Assembly (NCBI RefSeq): GCF_002443255.2
Contig: NW_019211454.1
Location: forward strand, 12,174,248-12,238,247
DNA length: 64,000 nucleotides
Direction: 5' to 3'
Source of the DNA: Varroa destructor
Taxonomy: Eukaryota; Arthropoda; Arachnida; Mesostigmata; Varroidae
Part shown: positions 10,901 through 21,329 of the stretch, one piece after another
How positions within the stretch are numbered: the stretch's first letter is position 1
How the letters are laid out: every line of letters begins with the position of its first letter
Position numbers and translations under genes: made by a program
Notes under the pieces: generated by a model
Seen by the model: only the letters and a program-made list of their open reading frames with translations
The model's database searches: none
Told to the model about the DNA's origin: nothing

Positions 10901-13730
10901 ATTGCTTTTTACGGCATCGAAATTATCTGGGAATACCCTTGGGAGGCTGTTTAAAATATGTGACTAAATTAAACCATTGCCCTCAAACAAGCCACGTGCC
11001 TGCACTATTTTCCGTCGAAGAAACGCTCCTATAAACGACTCACCGCCATTTAGAGCGGGGTGTTTCTGAGAATTTGATTCTGGCACCCCATCAATCGTGC
11101 CTAATTGGAGTTCATTGACAGCTACAGTCGAAAAATGGCGGAGATTGACCTTGACGTTTCTCATAGAGAAGCTATAACCAATAAAACAGTGGGTTTTCAT
11201 TTGTCGGGGGCTACGTGTATTTCTACAATACGAGTACCGTTGTCGGGTGGTCAGTCCGATGGAGCCCACTGATTTGACAACTCTTTAATTTTTAAATTCA
11301 TACGCTCATATAAGGCAATTGTATTCTTCTAAACGCGAACTAAAGTATTATCATATGTTAATTAGGCAAGTTGTGGGGCAACACTTCGAACAGAACCCAT
11401 TTTAACTCTTTATGTCATTGTTCCCTTATCAGATGATTTTCTCCAACTTTTGAACGTGGCCTCGTTCAACAGTGAACCTGCATCTGTCCTGTTCGCCCTC
11501 TATTTAGATATAGTTAGATAGGTTTTGTCTTAAATGAAAAAGCAAAAACACTGCAAAACGTTCTCGGTTTACATTTTAATGCGTTATTTTTTCGCGCATT
11601 ATTATTTTTCGACCTGTCACTAAGCCTATAAGACGGTCGAAAATGCGGCCGTATTGGCTGATATCGTGTCGTTCGGCTCGAGCTCGTCTCCATTTCGTTG
11701 CTGTGCAATCTTCTGCTCCGCTTCATTTTTGCCTTCCGGTTATTCATTCTGAAAATAGAATTACCTATTTGCAGCTGGCCGGCGATGGTTCGGCATTAAC
11801 AGTGGCTGATCAAACGTAAATACGCGACGGACCGATTTAATGACGGACCTCATTAGATACAACATATCCTATGTCTAGCAAGATCATCGCTATCGAGCGG
11901 CTTCTGCGCAAGCCCTAAGCGCTGATTCATCGCCGCAATCTTATTGTACACCGAACGAATTGTGCCGCAGTTTAGAGGGCTACCAGTATACGAAAATCAT
12001 AATTACACTACCACTAATAGCAATACTAACACATGCAGCTAATAAAAGGCCGTCGCATACGATAAAGAGCATCTGCTTTGAAAAGCTAGAATTGTCTTGA
12101 CATCGAAACTAGCCAAGAGCAATGAGGGACGAAAGGGGAGAAGAACAGAATCGGCCCTAAGAACATTCACTCAAAAGCCCAGCACCCAGCCCAGGACAAC
12201 CCATGGCTAAAGGCTGAGAAAAAGGCAGCAGAGAAGGAGCGCCGGCCTAAAACAAGATATTGACGTGAGAGCAAAACAGTTTGTGAGATGAATGACATAA
12301 GCGAGAGAAAAAAGCAAAGCGTAAACTCCAGGAAAACAAATTAGATGTATCAAAGGCCATCGCTTTCGACGGGCATCAATTCCGGCAATAACGTAATGAT
12401 CTAACGACGAAAGACAGATAGAAAGATGGACAGTGTACTTTTCCCTTTTTTTCACCCTGTCTTGTTACAAAGAGACTTTTTTATCACTAGGTTCCTCTGC
12501 TTCCTGAACACTTCCTGGCGCCTACAAGAGACATGCAATGGAGCTTTGTAAGCTATGGGTTTAGACAGGTTAGCAGAGAAAACTCAAGTTTCTTATGCTT
12601 ATCCTTTCAACTTGACTAAGCACACATTCTAGCGCACATATCATTTGTAGTGAATTTTTTCAGTTAACCTTCCGCTTTCTCCATTTTTCTCTGCTGTATT
12701 GCTTGACAGCAATTGTTAGGTTTTCCTTCTTAAAAACTACCTCTAGAAATAACCTTTGTTAGCAGCCCGATTTTCATTGTACGTAAAGAACTAAATAAGT
12801 GTCTATATGAATTAAAAGAGCAGGACTAGTTGGTTACAAATCTCGAGTTCATGATCCTCAGATCTTTATGGAATCAGGATATGGTAATCTGTCGAAACAT
12901 TTGGTTACTGTCTATTAGCATATGTGTGCAACATTATTGATAAAACAGACATCCATAGTATATCATTCGATCGGGAAACGAGTTGAAGTGCGTTGATTTG
13001 ACCATACGGTCAGCCACTTACTGACTTGTTCTCTGACTTGATAGTTGTTGTGTGTACGTGTATGCAGAAACAGGATGACAGTGATTTCCAAGGAGTTTAT
13101 GTCCGTTAACATAAGACACTTTTCACTTTTGCCAAGATTGGCAAAATGATCTTGATCTGTGAACAAAGCAGGCCTCTCGAATAATAATCTCTGTGAAACA
13201 TGGCTCCTGCGACATTATCAATCTTGGATACACATGTCAGCCTCTACTAATTAGGTAATTTAGGGCACGTCAACGATCCATTACGTTTATGTCTCAGAAG
13301 CAGAGGCATTAAAAAGAAAGTACGACGGCGAAATGTAAGCCTGACTCATTTACTTATCTATGTAGATATGTTTCGTTACTTGGATGGGTCGTTGGCGGGA
13401 CTTGAGGCAGGGACCCCTACCTAGTTTCATTCAGTTGGCAGTCGAAGCAAGCACGTCGGCAAATCATACATATATTAGTACATAGCTGATTGTGAATGCT
13501 TAGGGCAACTGCTACAAATTGACGGCGGTTTTATCCCGAACTGATAATGATGAAGCGTTGGAAGATAAAAAATACATTATCAAACTACGGTTAGTGTATT
13601 CCATGGCAATGTACTACGTGGTTCTGCTCTGTCATAGTCCAGTCCCAGTGGCCCCTCGCATAGGTATCTGCGATTATTATGTAATCTAAAGCGTTGTTTC
13701 GTTCTGGGTCTCTGCTGGCCATCGGATCGA
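7950..13730. other. No supported gene
   Basis: AT-rich DNA with short unrelated open frames on both strands. A frame at 10964-11269 on minus reaches 101 codons without a recognisable motif. A+T homopolymers occur near 8960, 10470 and 9700. I see no tandem array, no transposon ends and no RNA gene. A short direct repeat (TAATTACCT) recurs at about 10713 and 10731. Confidence 0.5.
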
Positions 13731-13736
13731 CTTTTT

Positions 13737-14048
13737 TTGACCGAATGGCTTAAGACTAATCCCAAAATTTGCCCGCCACAGTCCTCCGACCAAAATATCA
13801 TACCGGTCCTGAGCCAGCCTGGTTCGCTTTATGCAGCTGTGTCAGTCAAGTCTATCTGCAATATTTTGGCCCATGGGGCTGAAAAATTCAAGTCCGTTAG
13901 CTGCTTGAAACTGGTTACCTACGAGCATATTTTCGACAGGTCAGATGAAAACCCTGTGCTGCTACAGTATTGGTCTGCTAAACCTAGGAACAGCTGGACA
14001 ACTCTAGGTTCAATGCACCATGTTTCATGCTGGGAGCCAACTGTCTGA
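13737..14048 (+). pseudogene. Open frame with weak mariner-transposase likeness
   Basis: This 103-codon plus-strand frame begins at a TTG, not an ATG. Near its start it reads EWLKTN, then a few residues later PPQSSDQN. Mariner/Tc1 transposases carry EWLKxN-type sequence followed by WPPxSPDLNP before the last catalytic Asp. Here the Trp is Cys, the Leu is Gln, and about six residues between the two motifs are missing. No QQDGAPxH motif lies upstream and no terminal inverted repeats were found. The rest of the frame does not resemble a transposase. It may be a decayed fragment or coincidence. The minus strand is also largely open here. Confidence 0.15.
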
Positions 14049-14385
14049 AGCAATGCTTTCTGGCAGTATTGAACTTAACGTTCCAAACATTCGTGTCGCA
14101 AGTTATGTGGAAACGCGCCAAGCCACGAGGCCGCCTTATTGGTAAGAACCGGCTTTAGGTGAACAATCGCCAGATCAGACTCGATCTGAAATCGCTAAAC
14201 GAGCTGGCTTAGTAGTCTGATAAACAACTTGATTTCACCTATTTTCTTCCCTCATCTGTGGCTCCCAAGAACGATTCAATTAACCACTCATATTATTTTA
14301 CGCAGGATTTCGTCTTCGTCTGAGACCCTTCTTTGTTTACAAGAGTTGCATTAGGCAAGAAAGACTGGTAAGATAAAGTCAGTTG

Positions 14386-14655
14386 CTAGACGAGTGCACA
14401 TGCTATTAAGCTAAAGTACAAAATTCGCTTTTCTTCATGATATGTCGTCGAGGTCACGATCGATGGCGTTTCTCCAATAGCTCCGCATTTTGAAAAGAAG
14501 AATTCAAGAGTGTCGCAAACACTTTTTCTGCCCACAGTTTGATGATTTGAGCTGCCAGCCGATTTACCCTTTGGAAGCTCCGAAGCGACTGGTACCATTA
14601 AGGACCACGTGATGATCGGCGGCACCATTCCATCATCAAGGCCTAAAAGAGGCAT
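14386..14655 (-). CDS. Candidate open frame downstream of minus exon cluster
   Basis: An 89-codon minus-strand frame lies just downstream of the candidate exon at 14668-14816. By hand count, G is commonest at codon position 1 (about 30%) and rarer at position 2 (about 18%), which is coding-like. It starts with a proline- and glycine-rich run and ends with a hydrophobic tail. I recognise no family. A CTCTTTTAG acceptor near its start would join the upstream exon in phase, but only across a 25-base gap, too short for a normal animal intron. A separate exon, a read-through artefact or chance are all possible. Confidence 0.15.
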   Translation of the reverse strand: MPLLGLDDGMVPPIITWSLMVPVASELPKGKSAGSSNHQTVGRKSVCDTLEFFFSKCGAIGETPSIVTSTTYHEEKRILYFSLIACALV

Positions 14656-14667
14656 CGTAGTGCTTAC

Positions 14668-14816
14668 CTGCCTTATACAGTATATTAATGTCGAATGTGA
14701 GGGAACCTTCTATATCTCCTCGCTGGATTTCTGCGTTTGAGATGAGCTTCTGTCTTCCAATCATAGCAGCGCGTGGCGGTTCCGATACTTGATCCCAAAA
14801 AAAACCGTTTCTGGGT
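14668..14816 (-). CDS. Candidate exon 3 of minus-strand gene (unrecognised)
   Basis: This 149-base segment is open in one frame. It is entered by an AG at 14817-14818 and left by a CAG/GTAAGC donor whose GT starts at 14667. The encoded peptide (about 49 residues) begins with Pro-Arg-Asn-Gly-Phe-Phe-Trp and contains GRQKL and GDIEGSLTFDI. Its start phase (one leftover base) matches the end phase of the candidate exon at 14927-15138. The GRQ-x-L followed by an acidic-Ile pair and a Gly-x-Leu beta-strand loosely recalls the start of the second C2 domain of RIM active-zone proteins, but gaps are needed and no Tyr-Val-Lys strand follows. I therefore leave it unnamed. Confidence 0.22.
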
Positions 14817-14926
14817 CTCTAGAAATGAATGCGCCGTGCCAATGTTCTTAAAGTACATTTAGTTGCAATACGGCGGTAAACTTCCGATTTCTTCCTCAGT
14901 GCGATCAATTTCCTATCAAACCCTAC

Positions 14927-15138
14927 GTCGTGAATTCCTTGTGGTACTTATCTACTGCGTCGCATACTTGGGCGAAACCAGCTAATAGGTTTCTTTCACT
15001 ACAGTTTCCCGGAAGAAAAGGACATTTAAGATTCTCTGGCGTCACACGATGTGACCATGTCGGCAGCATCTGATCGAGGTGGCAATATGCTTCTAGCAAT
15101 GTCTTTAGGGTAACAGACAGCGATTGTAAAAATATTAA
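14927..15138 (-). CDS. Candidate exon 2 of minus-strand gene (unrecognised)
   Basis: This 212-base open segment has a good acceptor (TGCTTCCAG) at its 5-prime end and a GTAGGG donor at its 3-prime end. It encodes 70 codons plus two bases. The sequence looks protein-like, with a leucine-rich start, a run with CPFLPGNC and a charged end (DAVDKYHKEF). Hand-counted G by codon position is about 24, 13 and 21 percent, a coding-like trough at position 2. The introns on either side would be 95 and 110 bases, normal for arthropods, and both junctions are phase-compatible. No known domain was recognised. Confidence 0.22.
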
Positions 15139-15233
15139 CTGGAAGCAGTAGCGACTTCACTTCATTGAGCTAACTGATACTCAGCCTATATCTCCTTTAT
15201 TGACTCTCAATTCTAGCACAGCGAAAGCTGTAC

Positions 15234-15302
15234 CTTTCGAACGCAGAATATAAACTGCTTCATGTACATTAGCATCCCTTGAATGTCGGCGCACCGCTGT
15301 CT
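15234..15302 (-). CDS. Candidate exon 1 (or earlier internal exon) of minus-strand gene
   Basis: A 69-base, 23-codon open segment between an AG acceptor (15303-15304) and a donor GTACAG beginning at 15233. It ends in phase 0, matching the next candidate exon. The peptide contains three methionines (GMLMYM) and ends Cys-Val-Arg-Lys. It is too short to assess alone and is listed because it joins the next two segments without a frame conflict. No convincing start codon or first exon was found further upstream, although 15838-15920 has another short minus-strand segment bounded by AG and GT. Confidence 0.18.
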
Positions 15303-15642
15303 CTGCACGAGGGCCACTTAGGTTCCTGCTTTAGAAAGTTAATTCGTTATACAAAAAGAAGACATTTTTTTTTTGCTGAAATTTGCTAATCTAGGCTTGC
15401 TAACCCCACCACAAAGGCAAGAAGAGCTGTCTATCATTTTTTGTTATTTTTAGCGACAAGCTCTCCCAGCCGAATAAAAGAATTGTCCAACCGGAACTTT
15501 ATGTTCTCTTTGAAGTTCTCTACAAGGCACAACAGAGCTTTTTAGAAGTATTCAAATAAACTTGGCGCCGGCTGCACATATGCGGATTAACGGCGGTTTG
15601 GTGTTAGATTAGTGTAGGCCATTTAAGAAAACCAGCACATAC

Positions 15643-15924
15643 TTGCAATGGATATGGAGAAAATACACACTGAAAGAATCTATTAACGCTAATAGCTCGT
15701 TAATTCGATTCTGCCCCGTGGCATCTGCTAGGAAGGACTCGTTTGTGAATTGTTACCTTAAAAAACGTCAGTGTCCACCTCATGACAACATCATATTTAC
15801 TGCTCATTTCAGTGATAGCGAAAATATGACCCTGGGTTTTGTACCTGATGAACGGAAAATAGTGCGATCATTATGTGTGATTCCGCCGAGCCGGATAGCC
15901 CAGCTTCGACAAGCTCTGCCCTAA
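15643..15924 (+). other. 93-codon open frame, unrecognised
   Basis: A plus-strand frame starting at TTG (ATG-free at its start) and ending at TAA. It has no domain, signal peptide or membrane segment. It overlaps minus-strand segments that are also open, so the region is ambiguous. I do not call a gene. Confidence 0.08.
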
Positions 15925-15929
15925 TACAG

Positions 15930-17389
15930 AACAGCGCAATGAGCTCAATATGATATATCAAACGAGTGTCCATGAATAAAAAGTATAAAAATTACGAAAA
16001 CCTTTGTTTGCTTACAGGGTTTAATTGCCGTCTCTTTTCGGTCGCGCTATCACTAATTAGCCACCATAAAGGAACGAAATGTACCAATTGGATTGTGTTG
16101 CTCAGGCGATATTGAATGGTCTCTGTAATAGCATAATGGATAACGTGTTCGAAATTTGAATTTAATCTTGAAGACACGCGGCGAGATGGGTTCGAATTTA
16201 GCCGCAGACACACTTCGTCTGACCTGAACCTAATAACCGTAAAACTCATAATTTTTCGGTTAAACGATTTCATACAATCATGTTAGCTTACATCATCCAC
16301 ATTGTTTTTTTACTGTGGCAGCTTCAGTCCGATCAAAAATGGGCGTACAAAAGTAAGTTCTGCAGGACTTTTGGTGGCGTTGGTCCTTGAAAACTGATTG
16401 GTTGTATTTGATCCCTATCTCTTAACTTCAAATGCTTCACACCGTAGTAATGATTTCGAATTCTGACTAAGTTGCCTACGAAGTAGATAATCCACTATTT
16501 CTGAAATCATCGCGAAAACGAAGCTCACGAACAACATCTATGCGCACTGCCACTCGTAGCAGATCAGTCTTGGAGGTATCTATAAAGCCTGCGTAGATTT
16601 CTCATATGGCATGAAGACACAGATTAACTTCTTGAGCTGGATAAGATAAGCTGTTCAATAGTCAAGCCGTGAATACATACAGATGCTTCTGAATATAAAA
16701 GTTATGTTAAACCTGTGACATTTTTCCTGTAGAATAAGGATCCCTGCTTGGATTTTAATTTCGCTTTCTCTGCATGGGAAATTGTCAACATCATAAGAAT
16801 TTGAAATTGCTAGCCATATTACCAGCGGGACGCCTCTAGAAACTAATATCTTCCTAAACCGCCCGTGCTCGAAGACAGACATCTGGTGACCGTATGGTTC
16901 GGTTGTAAATTGCATTCAACATTTCTCAGAAATCTCCCTCGTAGCCTTATTATTACTGTTGTTACTTCAGGAAGATTTTCTGCAAGCAAAGCGATACACA
17001 ACCGGTGATCTAAATCAGTTCCAACTGCCAATTAAAAACTAGGTGAGCAAAGGGTCAGCCTAGCAACCTCTTAAACTCACTCTTTGAATTTGTCCTATTT
17101 CGATGCAGAGGCAAAAGTAAATATAATGTTTGTGTCACTAAAAAGACAGAATTTTAAGGAGAAGCGGGCACGTAGAACTTGCATCACCGTCAGTCGTCTC
17201 CTAGACGGTGCTGGTTATTTCGTCCGATCTCACCCTGTAACATGCTATGAGAAAGGCAGGTATCAACGGCAGGTAATTTTATATGGAAAAAAATGTTTCT
17301 TAGGAAGATTCCCGGTACAGAACAAATTCGAAAACCGAGCAAGCAGCGCATGCAAAAATAAGCAATAGGCCATTCATTGGACCAAAATG

Positions 17390-17390
<1 letters not shown>
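15930..17390. other. No supported gene
   Basis: Short overlapping frames on both strands with no motif. A GTTCGAA at about 16190 recalls a tRNA B box, but the flanks do not pair into a T-arm or acceptor stem. Nothing else was seen. Confidence 0.5.

Positions 17391-17392
<2 letters not shown>

Positions 17393-17425
<33 letters not shown>
17393..17425. repeat. (AT)16 microsatellite
   Basis: An uninterrupted AT dinucleotide tract of 33 bases, read directly. Confidence 0.97.
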
Positions 17426-17426
<1 letters not shown>

Positions 17427-17429
17427 GCA

Positions 17430-18270
17430 TAAGTAATTTATGTATAAAAGCTCTTCCATATCAGCCGAACATATCTTCAAATTAATTTCAGCCGTATAAG
17501 GAAATTATAATCTGGCTGGAAAGAGTTTGCTTCGAAAATCAATGATTTCCCCACTCTGTTCTGTCTCATCGCTTGACTATACAGAACAGTTACGATGCAA
17601 TTCATGAACATTCGTTCAAAGGATAAAGCGCGATTATTCCTGCCCATGTTTCCTTCACTCGGCAATTAATGTATATCTTTTTAGTGGAAATAAGCGCTAA
17701 TTTCATGCTACAGTTACTTCGCCACCTAACGACCTTGTGATGATACGATAACAGTGGAGTTATAAGCGGGATAAAATTAAAATAAAAAAAAAAAGGCAGC
17801 AAAAGCCTATTGGGTGTGTATAGCGTAAACAAGGCTAGATGATAGCTCAACAGAATAAATAAATATTGTGCCCCTACCCTGGACTTCTCCTATATGTGAG
17901 AGCTAGTCATTTAATGTTGATAGGAGTGTTTCTGATTCAGTTGTCGCCTAAAGTTAATGGCTATCATTGAATCAAACATATGGTTTTCTATCGCATTTTG
18001 CTGCAAGCAGACTTAGCGTCTCGGAGGGAAGGGGGTTAGTGCCCACAAAACGGACACTGCGGTTTTTGCTATGAAAGGACACATATTGATTACTGCTTCG
18101 AAACAACTAGTTTGAATCCCGATGAACTTCATTGTGTACCAAAAAGAAAAACAGGTCAACTTACAAGATAGGCATCGATTCTACGAACCTATAGACTTTG
18201 TTTTAGAAGTCTCATGTAAGTTACGGCTAGACACCGCTACGACCGCAACGCACAGAAAGAGACAGTAAGA
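17430..18270. other. No supported gene
   Basis: AT-rich sequence with only short open frames. An A-rich run lies at about 17782-17793. No repeat family or RNA gene was recognised. Confidence 0.5.
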
Positions 18271-18278
18271 GCGTACTA

Positions 18279-18313
18279 GGAGTTCTCCCCGCCCGGCCGG
18301 GCGAAGCGGGACT
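18279..18313. repeat. GC-rich palindrome and hairpin
   Basis: A GC-only island in otherwise AT-rich DNA. CGCCCGGCCGGGCG at 18290-18303 is a perfect 14-base palindrome. The flanks also partly pair (GAGT with ACTC, CCCCGC with GCGGG), so the 35 bases can form a longer imperfect hairpin. A second hairpin lies about 45 bases downstream. The function is unknown: it may be a structured RNA element, a protein-binding palindrome or chance. Confidence 0.85.
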
Positions 18314-18358
18314 CGAAAAGCCCTAAGCCCGACGAATAATTGATTACAGTTCTCTGTT

Positions 18359-18381
18359 GAACCTGCGACAATTGCAGGTTC
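18359..18381. repeat. 8-bp perfect hairpin
   Basis: GAACCTGC and GCAGGTTC are perfect inverted repeats separated by seven bases. On transcription this would form a short stable stem-loop. It sits just downstream of the GC-rich palindrome. Confidence 0.9.
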
Positions 18382-19050
18382 TTTACATGATCTACTCGAC
18401 CAATTAATCAGGAGACACGCTGTTGACTTCTAATGATAAATGAACGAGATGTCGGCGCGCGGAGTCACAACGGGTTGGCATAAAGCCTGAAGGCGGTACC
18501 GATGATGGATGGGGGTAGACCGTTTAATTTTTTGAGCTGCAAAGGCAAAATCTAAAATGCTTTGATCGTTATAACTTAAATGAATAAGTGTTATACACTT
18601 TGCTACATGAGGTCACTATTGTGTCCAGAACCTGTTGATGCCATATCTACCGTCCACTCTATAGGCCCTATTCCCTAACTAACGCATCAAAAATAAATAG
18701 GTGACTGGTTGTATTTTGGATATCGTTTCTTACTAACTTTGGAACCGGACAGCTATGAAATCTCTCCATTCTATAAGCAGTCTAGGGATTTCATAATCAA
18801 CTGCTGGCATCGAAGTACGGCAGATCTAAATATATTCACTCGCATATGAATCCTTTGCAAGGGTAAACAACCTTGTTCGAACAAAACCCTTACTGTAAAT
18901 TGCAGTCGTTCGTTTCACAAAGGGTCATAGACCAGGGGCAAAATCGAACCTATAACTAACTTTGGTAGCTGCATTAGACAATTTGAAAATAGTCTATTCG
19001 GCAGAGAATTTGGGATAGCCCTTAGAGGGCGATTGAGTCAAAACAACGGG
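18382..19050. other. No supported gene
   Basis: I searched the minus strand here for a cysteine-rich second exon to match the metallothionein-like start at 19248-19278 and found none. There are only short frames and no repeats. Confidence 0.5.
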
Positions 19051-19247
19051 CAGTTAATGTTGGTGGCACCCGCTTCTATCGGATGGTCTTGCTTTCGGTA
19101 GTGGCAACAACGATGGAATCGTTTCCATTAGTAGAACCACATATAGATGAAAGAATGAGAAAAAAGAAAAAAAACTATTAGCGGTAGCAGGTGTTGAAAA
19201 GAGTGAATCCCAAATTAGTTCCCAAATTCTCGTTCGGGAATACTTAC

Positions 19248-19278
19248 GCTTGCAGCTAGTTCCGCAGCTGCAGGTCAT
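19248..19278 (-). CDS. Candidate metallothionein-like first coding exon (partial)
   Basis: On the minus strand an ATG at 19278 is followed by codons for Thr-Cys-Ser-Cys-Gly-Thr-Ser-Cys-Lys. One base later comes a perfect GTAAGT donor at 19247-19242. The pattern M-x-C-x-C-G-x-x-C-K is the same as the N terminus of Drosophila metallothionein MtnA, a small cytosolic metal-binding protein whose cysteines chelate copper, zinc or cadmium. What I see is three cysteines in the right spacing and a donor; the family link is inference. I found no cysteine-rich second exon on the minus strand downstream and no metal-response elements (TGCRCNC) upstream. Unspliced, the frame would continue to 19054 as 74 codons without further cysteine pairs. 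Confidence 0.2.
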
Positions 19279-19421
19279 TTCATATAGTCACGTTCTCCGT
19301 ATGTGTGTATGTTATCCGACCATGATCTGTGGCGGATCTAACATATGGGTGCTGTTCCATTAGCCATAGTTCACTCTGTGGTAGGAGTGATAATGACGGA
19401 AATCTTTCCCTCTCCCTCGGT

Positions 19422-19752
19422 CTATAGCCTTCTTACCACCATAGTAACACCCAGTGTGGTGTTTAGAGGGAGGATTTGAGTGAGGAAAACGGATACGAAA
19501 AGTATGACACTTTCGGACATACCCGTCTCCCTGCCTTTGTCATCTATGGGGAGGAGTCGTGAAGCGAAAAGAGTAGCACACTGGTCGACGATAGACACGA
19601 GCATCAAACTACGCTCCGATAGGAACATTGTTGCTGCTGCTGCTGCCTCTGCCAAGCTATTCTTTCTCTTTCTGACCTTTAACCGTTCGGCTAGACGACA
19701 TTTGCATGGTTGCGCTCTTGTAACTAACTGGCTTGCCCGACTGGCGCCGTAA
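19422..19752. other. Frames open on both strands; CTG/GCT repeat
   Basis: Plus (19480-19752, 90 codons, starts ATG) and minus (19655-19422, 77 codons) are both open. The minus frame begins next to a GCT/GCA trinucleotide repeat at 19629-19646 that reads as poly-Ala. No domain is visible in either frame, and I do not call a gene. Confidence 0.2.
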
Positions 19753-19799
19753 ACAACTCATATGAACATGTTCATGTTGCATTCGTCTTCATAGATGGC

Positions 19800-20520
19800 T
19801 ACGTCCGCCAACCACTTTCCCTCTACTATTCATGCCCACATTTTTCTCGCGTGGCATTCCGCTAGACGATTCCCGTAGGTAACTAGACGAATCGAGGGTC
19901 AAATAGAATGAGAGAAGAACGCGATAAAGGCTTTACCCTGCAGAAAGGGCAGGCAACTTCTGCTGCTACAGCTGATTTGGCAGTCGGCTGTCGCACTCCG
20001 ATGCCCCTGTCCCCCGCTCCAGAGTTCGTGTTCTTCCGCCCCTTGGAGAGCATGTTCTTAAAGTAGCTCTCGAATGGGGTACATGGTGATCGGTATGTTG
20101 AAAATTCAAATGTTCGAATAAAGAATTAGGTTCAAAAAACGTTACGAACGCGAGACCCACAAGCGATACGGTGCCAAAAATTCAAACAGGGAATATCATT
20201 GAGCAACAGCTACAGATTGTAACGCGCTATACCTTCAACCCTCACTACGCATTGTTGTGTACTCAATGCTTTCGTCGCCATTAGACGCTAATAATTGACG
20301 AAAACGGGACAGTTAGCTAAATTGATTGTAAAATATGAGCAGCAGAACCGATGATGCTGGGCGGATAGGCTTTTGACAAAAAATTAGGGGCAAAGGTCTG
20401 TATACTATCGTATAGGGAAAATAGTAGAAACTAAAATTTTCATCTAAAATAAACTTGTCCGCATGAGTCACTCACGGCTAAGCTTGAGTTTAAATCTTCA
20501 TTGCACTGACCGCTATATTC
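19800..20520. other. No supported gene
   Basis: Only short frames. A 64-codon minus-strand frame at 19966-20160 has no recognisable motif. No repeats were noted. Confidence 0.5.
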
Positions 20521-20566
20521 ATTGGATAGTACTTACTGGGCGTTAACAAAGGCAAAAACTCAAGAC

Positions 20567-20602
20567 GAAAAACCCACTAATTTTAAAATTAGTGGGTTTT
20601 TC
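20567..20602. repeat. Perfect 36-base palindrome
   Basis: The 18 bases at 20567-20584 are the exact reverse complement of 20585-20602, with no spacer (GAAAAACCCACTAATTTT is the left arm). It could extrude as a cruciform. If transcribed, it resembles a hairpin followed by a T-run (TTTTTC at the right end). Perfect palindromes this long are rare by chance. No coding frame or transposon is associated. Confidence 0.98.
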
Positions 20603-20956
20603 TTTCGAGAACAAAACAATAAACTCGTTATAGGGAACAGCCGTGCGCCGTTTCCGGAATCTGAGAAAAGATTCCGAAGGTCCGCGGTCCCTTTGCAGTT
20701 GGCGAACCCCATCGAGGTAAAAAAAAATGTATGTTCACCTGCGTTTTCATTCGGTTTGTGAAAAATATGTGGGAGAATTTTATGAGGCATATGGAAAATC
20801 CTCAATAGGTTTAGATTTAAAAGACTCGAAAATTCACGAAGATTGTTCATAAATATATTCTTAATACCTTCGATATAGAAATTTAATATCGCTTTACAGA
20901 GGTGAATATTAAATGGCAATTGAACTGTGCATATAAGCTTTAATGGTTGGTCTTTT

Positions 20957-20985
20957 TGAAACTTTTTAAATTTTTTTAAAGTTTT
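20957..20985. repeat. Imperfect AT-rich inverted repeat
   Basis: AAACTTTTTAAA at 20959 faces TTTAAAGTTT at 20975 across a T run. It is AT-only and therefore low in information; listed for completeness. Confidence 0.6.
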
Positions 20986-21219
20986 GGCTACTTAGAGTTT
21001 TTGCTTTTTCAGTCCCGAATTAGAGCTCTAATCTCCATAGGCGGTCAATACATTAAATAAATGTAAGCGTTAGAAATAACACTTCCAGCAAATGTTTGCT
21101 TAAAAAATCAATGTCCAGAACAATTTGTTCAAATGTCTTTTTTGTTTAAGTGCCGTCTTCTTAGAACCAATTCACAAGAAATATCAATTCAGACGCGCTG
21201 TTCTGTATATATATGTATA

Positions 21220-21319
21220 NNNNNNNNNNNNNNNNNNNNNNNNNNNNNNNNNNNNNNNNNNNNNNNNNNNNNNNNNNNNNNNNNNNNNNNNNNNNNNNNN
21301 NNNNNNNNNNNNNNNNNNN
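21220..21319. other. Assembly gap of exactly 100 N
   Basis: One hundred undetermined bases, the conventional length for a scaffold gap of unknown size. The left flank ends in TATATATATGTATA and the right flank starts TATAATAA, so the gap very likely falls inside a collapsed AT microsatellite. Open frames crossing the gap are artefacts. Confidence 0.99.
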
Positions 21320-21329
21320 TATAATAACA

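Noticed and set aside
14668..14816. Naming the candidate exon as RIM C2B
   Set aside because: The alignment needs gaps and the expected downstream C2 strands were not found.
16181..16205. tRNA-like B box (GGGTTCGAATT)
   Set aside because: The bases flanking the loop do not form a T-stem, and there is no matching A box or acceptor stem upstream.
18105..18125. B-box-like AGTTTGAATCCC
   Set aside because: No paired T-stem and no cloverleaf could be built around it.
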